Assembly (NCBI RefSeq): GCF_000759675.1
Contig: NZ_BAWM01000037.1
Span: 62,001 to 126,000, forward strand
Source: Neobacillus niacini
Lineage (GTDB): Bacteria; Bacillota; Bacilli; Bacillales; Cytobacillaceae
Direction: 5' to 3'
DNA length: 64,000 bases
In this document: in pieces, positions 61,113 to 64,000 of the stretch
How positions within the stretch are numbered: the stretch's first letter is position 1
Layout: the number at the start of each line of letters is the position of its first letter
Made by a program: the position numbers and the translations under genes
The notes under the pieces: model-generated
Database searches by the model: none
The model's input: the letters and a program-made list of their open reading frames with translations, nothing else
Told to the model about the DNA's origin: nothing

Positions 61113-62492
61113 CTAGACCATGTTATTAGGCTTAATCCATTCATCAAATTGATTTGGAGTAACATAGCCTGTTTTTTCGGCTGCTTCTTTTAATGTACAA
61201 TTTTCCTTAAAAGCTAATTTGGCTATTTCAGCTGCTTTTTCATAACCAATATAGGGATTCAATGCAGTTACTAGCATTAAGGAACGTTCAACATGCTTAT
61301 TAATGACTTCTTTGTTGGCTTCAATTCCTATCGCACATTTTTCATTAAAGGAACGAATGCTATCTGTTAAAAGTGTGATCGATTGAATTAAATTATAAAT
61401 AATCACTGGCTTAAAAACGTTTAATTCAAAGTTTCCTTGGCTCGCCGCAAACCCAATGGTTGAATCATTCCCAAAAATTTGGCATGCCACCATCGTTAAC
61501 GCTTCACTTTGCGTTGGATTTACTTTACCCGGCATTATAGAACTTCCTGGCTCATTGGCAGGAATAATCAACTCCCCAATACCACTCCTTGGTCCACTGG
61601 CAAGCCATCTGATGTCATTGGCTATTTTCATTAAATCTGCAGCCAACGCTTTTATTGACCCGTGTAAAAAGACGATTTCATCATGACTCGTTAATGCATG
61701 AAATTTGTTTGATGAAGCCCTAAATGGATACCCTGTATAGGCAGTAAGCTTTTCTGCAACCTTATCACCAAATTGTGGATGGGCATTTATACCAGTTCCT
61801 ACAGCCGTACCGCCAATTGCAAGATCAAGTACATACTTACTTGATTCTTTTATCATGCTTTCATTCTTTTCAAGCATAGCCCTCCAACCACTTATTTCTT
61901 GACCAAGTGTTATTGGAGTCGCATCCTGAAGATGGGTTCTCCCAATCTTCACAAGATTCATAAAGTCCTTTTCCTTCGTAATAAGAGTGCTTTTCAAATC
62001 ATTGAGAGCAGGAATTAATTTCTCAGTAATTTTTATGTACGCAGCAACATGCATAGCAGCTGGAAAGGTATCGTTAGAGCTCTGAGACATATTTACATCA
62101 TCATTTGGATGAATCCTCTCTTTACTTCCTTGACTGCTTAATAAATCATTTGCTCGATTCGCTATAACCTCATTCACATTCATATTGGTCTGTGTACCAC
62201 TTCCAGTTTGCCAGACGGCAAGCGGAAAATGCTGATCAAACTCTCCTTTAAGCGTTTGATCACATACGGTAAGAATAGCACCCATTTTATTCTTCTCCAG
62301 TTTACCTAAATCATGATTAACCTCTGCAGCCGCTTTTTTTACTAAGGTTAAAGCATAAACCACTTCTAGTGGCATTTTTTCGGTACCAATTTGAAAGTTT
62401 TCGCGGCTGCGTTGTGTTTGTGCACCCCAATATTTATCAGCTGGGACCTGAACCTCACCAAGAGTATCTTTTTCCAATCTAAACTTTTCCAT
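61113..62492 (-). CDS. citG: Class II fumarate hydratase
   Basis: 459 aa, normal length. It interconverts fumarate and malate in the TCA cycle. The signature [13 protein letters not shown] (around residue 315), [17 protein letters not shown], and [33 protein letters not shown] are all present. AGAGGTG precedes the ATG. In B. subtilis citG lies elsewhere, so local order has changed. Confidence 0.95.
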   Translation of the reverse strand: MEKFRLEKDTLGEVQVPADKYWGAQTQRSRENFQIGTEKMPLEVVYALTLVKKAAAEVNHDLGKLEKNKMGAILTVCDQTLKGEFDQHFPLAVWQTGSGTQTNMNVNEVIANRANDLLSSQGSKERIHPNDDVNMSQSSNDTFPAAMHVAAYIKITEKLIPALNDLKSTLITKEKDFMNLVKIGRTHLQDATPITLGQEISGWRAMLEKNESMIKESSKYVLDLAIGGTAVGTGINAHPQFGDKVAEKLTAYTGYPFRASSNKFHALTSHDEIVFLHGSIKALAADLMKIANDIRWLASGPRSGIGELIIPANEPGSSIMPGKVNPTQSEALTMVACQIFGNDSTIGFAASQGNFELNVFKPVIIYNLIQSITLLTDSIRSFNEKCAIGIEANKEVINKHVERSLMLVTALNPYIGYEKAAEIAKLAFKENCTLKEAAEKTGYVTPNQFDEWIKPNNMV

Positions 62493-62550
62493 AGCTTCAC
62501 ACCTCTCTACTTCATTTTTGTATCTATATTCTTATCCTTATTCATCTTTT

Positions 62551-62582
62551 ATAAAAAAAAATGCAGACTTTATGTCTGCACT
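62551..62582 (-). terminator. Terminator after the 27-aa gene
   Basis: TGCAGAC / GTCTGCA stem with a 5-nt loop, then a nine-base T-run on the minus strand. Confidence 0.88.
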
Positions 62583-62666
62583 TTAATGTTTAACGATCAT
62601 ATATCCAATATAATACGAGAGAATTAAGAAACTTCCAATTACATTTACGATTGAGTAATCTGCCAT
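62583..62666 (-). CDS. 27-aa single-helix membrane protein
   Basis: MADYSIVNVIGSFLILSYYI followed by GYMIVKH. It has AAAAGGGGTGGG just before the ATG, a single hydrophobic helix and a strong terminator right after the stop, so a real small gene is likely. No family recognised; single-helix proteins of this size often modulate a membrane enzyme. Confidence 0.6.
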   Translation of the reverse strand: MADYSIVNVIGSFLILSYYIGYMIVKH

Positions 62667-62784
62667 TTATCCCACCCCTTTTATTATGAAAGAGCTTAAA
62701 CATCTATAAAGTATCATAATAAAGGGTATTTACCTGTGATAAAAATAACAGTTTATCAATGTGGAAGTGAATTTTTTGTGAACA

Positions 62785-64000
62785 TTATCCCGCAAGTCCG
62801 GCACTGCCTTTTTGGAGTTCATACATTTGATAATATTTGCCCTTAAGAATCATCAATTCTTCATGTGAACCACGTTCGACAATCTTTCCACGATCCAACA
62901 CAAGAATTTGGTCAGCATTGCGAATAGTTGATAACCTGTGCGCAATAATAAACGTAGTTCTTCCTTTTTTCAAGACATCCATAGCTTCTTGGATAACAGC
63001 TTCGGTTTCAGTATCTATACTTGATGTGGCTTCATCTAAGATTAGGATTGCTGGGTTAAAAGCTAGGGCTCTTGCAAAGGAGATTAACTGGCGCTGTCCG
63101 CTAGATAAAGTGCTCCCTTTTTCAATAACCGGTTCATCATATCCATTTTCCAAGTTTTTAAAGACTTTGTCTGCCCCAACATCCTTTAATGCCTTTTCCA
63201 CCCTTTCTCTTGTTATCGATGGGTCACTCAAGCTTACATTAGAGGCTATCGTGCCAGTAAACAAATATGGATCCTGCAACACAATTCCCATATGATTTCG
63301 AATCGTTTGACGAGGTATGCTGACAATGTCCTTACCATCAATTAGAATTTTTCCCTTTTGACAATCATAGAAACGGAAAAGCAGATTCATAATCGAGCTT
63401 TTTCCAGAACCAGTGTGACCTACAAGAGCAACGGTCTGCCCTTGTATCGCTTCAAAGTGAATATCGTTTAGAACATACTCACCTTCTTTATAACCAAAAG
63501 ACACATGATCAAATTGTACATTACCATGAAATCTTTCTATTCTTTCAGTACTTACATTCTCACCTTGTTCATCCATAAGCTTAAATACTCTTTCACCTGC
63601 AACTAGGGCAGTTTCCAAATTGGCTAATTGATTGACAATTCCCTGTACAGGCTGAAATAGACGATTAATGTAATCAACAAAAGCATAGAGCACACCAAGA
63701 GAAATGACAGAAGCAGGATTTAACGATTGACCCCCAAAGTACCAAATGAATGCAACAAAAACAAGATTTCTAAGAATCCCCACTAAATTATGAGAAGTTA
63801 AAGCATTCAAGCTTAATAATTTATTTTGATACGTAAAATGCTCAGTATTAAGCTTTTCGAATTCCTTTTCTGTCTCTTTTTCCCTTCTAAAGGCTTGAAT
63901 AATACTCATACCACCGATGGATTCATTAATTGTCGCATTGATATCACTTATTCGAGAACGAATAACATGATTGTATTTTGAAGCAAACTTTCGATATAAT
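62785..64000 (-). CDS. yheH: Multidrug ABC exporter subunit YheH (BmrD-like), N-terminus outside window
   Basis: At least 405 codons are visible; the frame is open to the window edge, so the start lies beyond 64000. End of the membrane domain (INATINESIGGMSIIQAF, then helices), then the ATPase: Walker A GHTGSGKSS, LSSGQRQLISFARAL, LILDEATSSID with the canonical catalytic Glu, and H-loop IIAHRLST. It fits the heterodimer partner with the intact site (BmrD/YheH); the partner YheI should lie to the right. Exports drugs in B. subtilis. Confidence 0.88.
   Translation of the reverse strand, partial: LYRKFASKYNHVIRSRISDINATINESIGGMSIIQAFRREKETEKEFEKLNTEHFTYQNKLLSLNALTSHNLVGILRNLVFVAFIWYFGGQSLNPASVISLGVLYAFVDYINRLFQPVQGIVNQLANLETALVAGERVFKLMDEQGENVSTERIERFHGNVQFDHVSFGYKEGEYVLNDIHFEAIQGQTVALVGHTGSGKSSIMNLLFRFYDCQKGKILIDGKDIVSIPRQTIRNHMGIVLQDPYLFTGTIASNVSLSDPSITRERVEKALKDVGADKVFKNLENGYDEPVIEKGSTLSSGQRQLISFARALAFNPAILILDEATSSIDTETEAVIQEAMDVLKKGRTTFIIAHRLSTIRNADQILVLDRGKIVERGSHEELMILKGKYYQMYELQKGSAGLAG

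Overview
The window is chromosomal DNA of an aerobic, endospore-forming, low-GC Gram-positive bacterium of the Bacillaceae (Bacillus/Neobacillus-like). Evidence: a full gerPA-F germination operon, SASP, YheC/YheD, YjcZ and YhaL spore genes, ComK, ScoC, AddAB instead of RecBCD, PrsA, EcsABC, and strong GGAGG-type ribosome sites. Gene order follows the yis-yhj-yhf-yha-yhe part of the B. subtilis chromosome, with inversions and local losses. No rRNA, tRNA, phage, IS element or CRISPR was seen.

Layout. 1-1.7 kb: the end of a MoaD-like gene, yisL, and a decayed CpaF/TadA pilus ATPase that still sits behind a cyclic-di-GMP-I riboswitch. 1.8-3.8 kb: gerPABCDEF behind a sigma-K-type promoter. 3.9-14 kb: addBA, signal peptidase lepB, yhjE, an LCP cell-wall protein, yhjD. 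14-23 kb: comK, the IDEAL protein yhzC, M48 protease yhfN, azlCD, fatty-acid ligase lcfB with a FadR operator, an ATP-grasp protein, lplJ, yhfI. 23-27 kb: hemEHY haem genes. 27-33 kb: permease yhfA, a PAP2 phosphatase, yhaA, ecsABC. 33-38 kb: hit, tryptophan transporter trpP with a TRAP-binding site, scoC, yhaI, two tiny YjcZ proteins, prsA, yhaL. 38-46 kb: yhaM, yhaN, yhaO, the ABC exporter yhaQP, yhzD. 46-52 kb: enoyl-CoA hydratase yhaR, an acyl-CoA ligase with a cre site, hemZ, a 52-bp x 8 tandem repeat, yhaX, yheA. 52-58 kb: four overlapping ATP-grasp spore genes (a doubled yheD-yheC pair) behind a promoter resembling that of gerP, then yheE. 58-64 kb: a PucR-type regulator, sugar ABC ATPase msmX, SASP sspB behind a structured leader, fumarase citG, a 27-aa membrane protein, and the end of the multidrug ABC exporter subunit YheH.

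How it fits together. Most genes are housekeeping or sporulation functions in short transcription units closed by clear intrinsic terminators. Regulation readable in the DNA includes a c-di-GMP riboswitch, a TRAP site, a perfect FadR palindrome, a perfect CcpA cre, and sigma-K- and sigma-G-like promoters. The parts least explained by known families are the doubled YheD/YheC module, the 52-bp tandem array with competing dyads, the structured leader before sspB, the repeat-rich ecsA-hit gap, and a dispersed hairpin repeat present three times.
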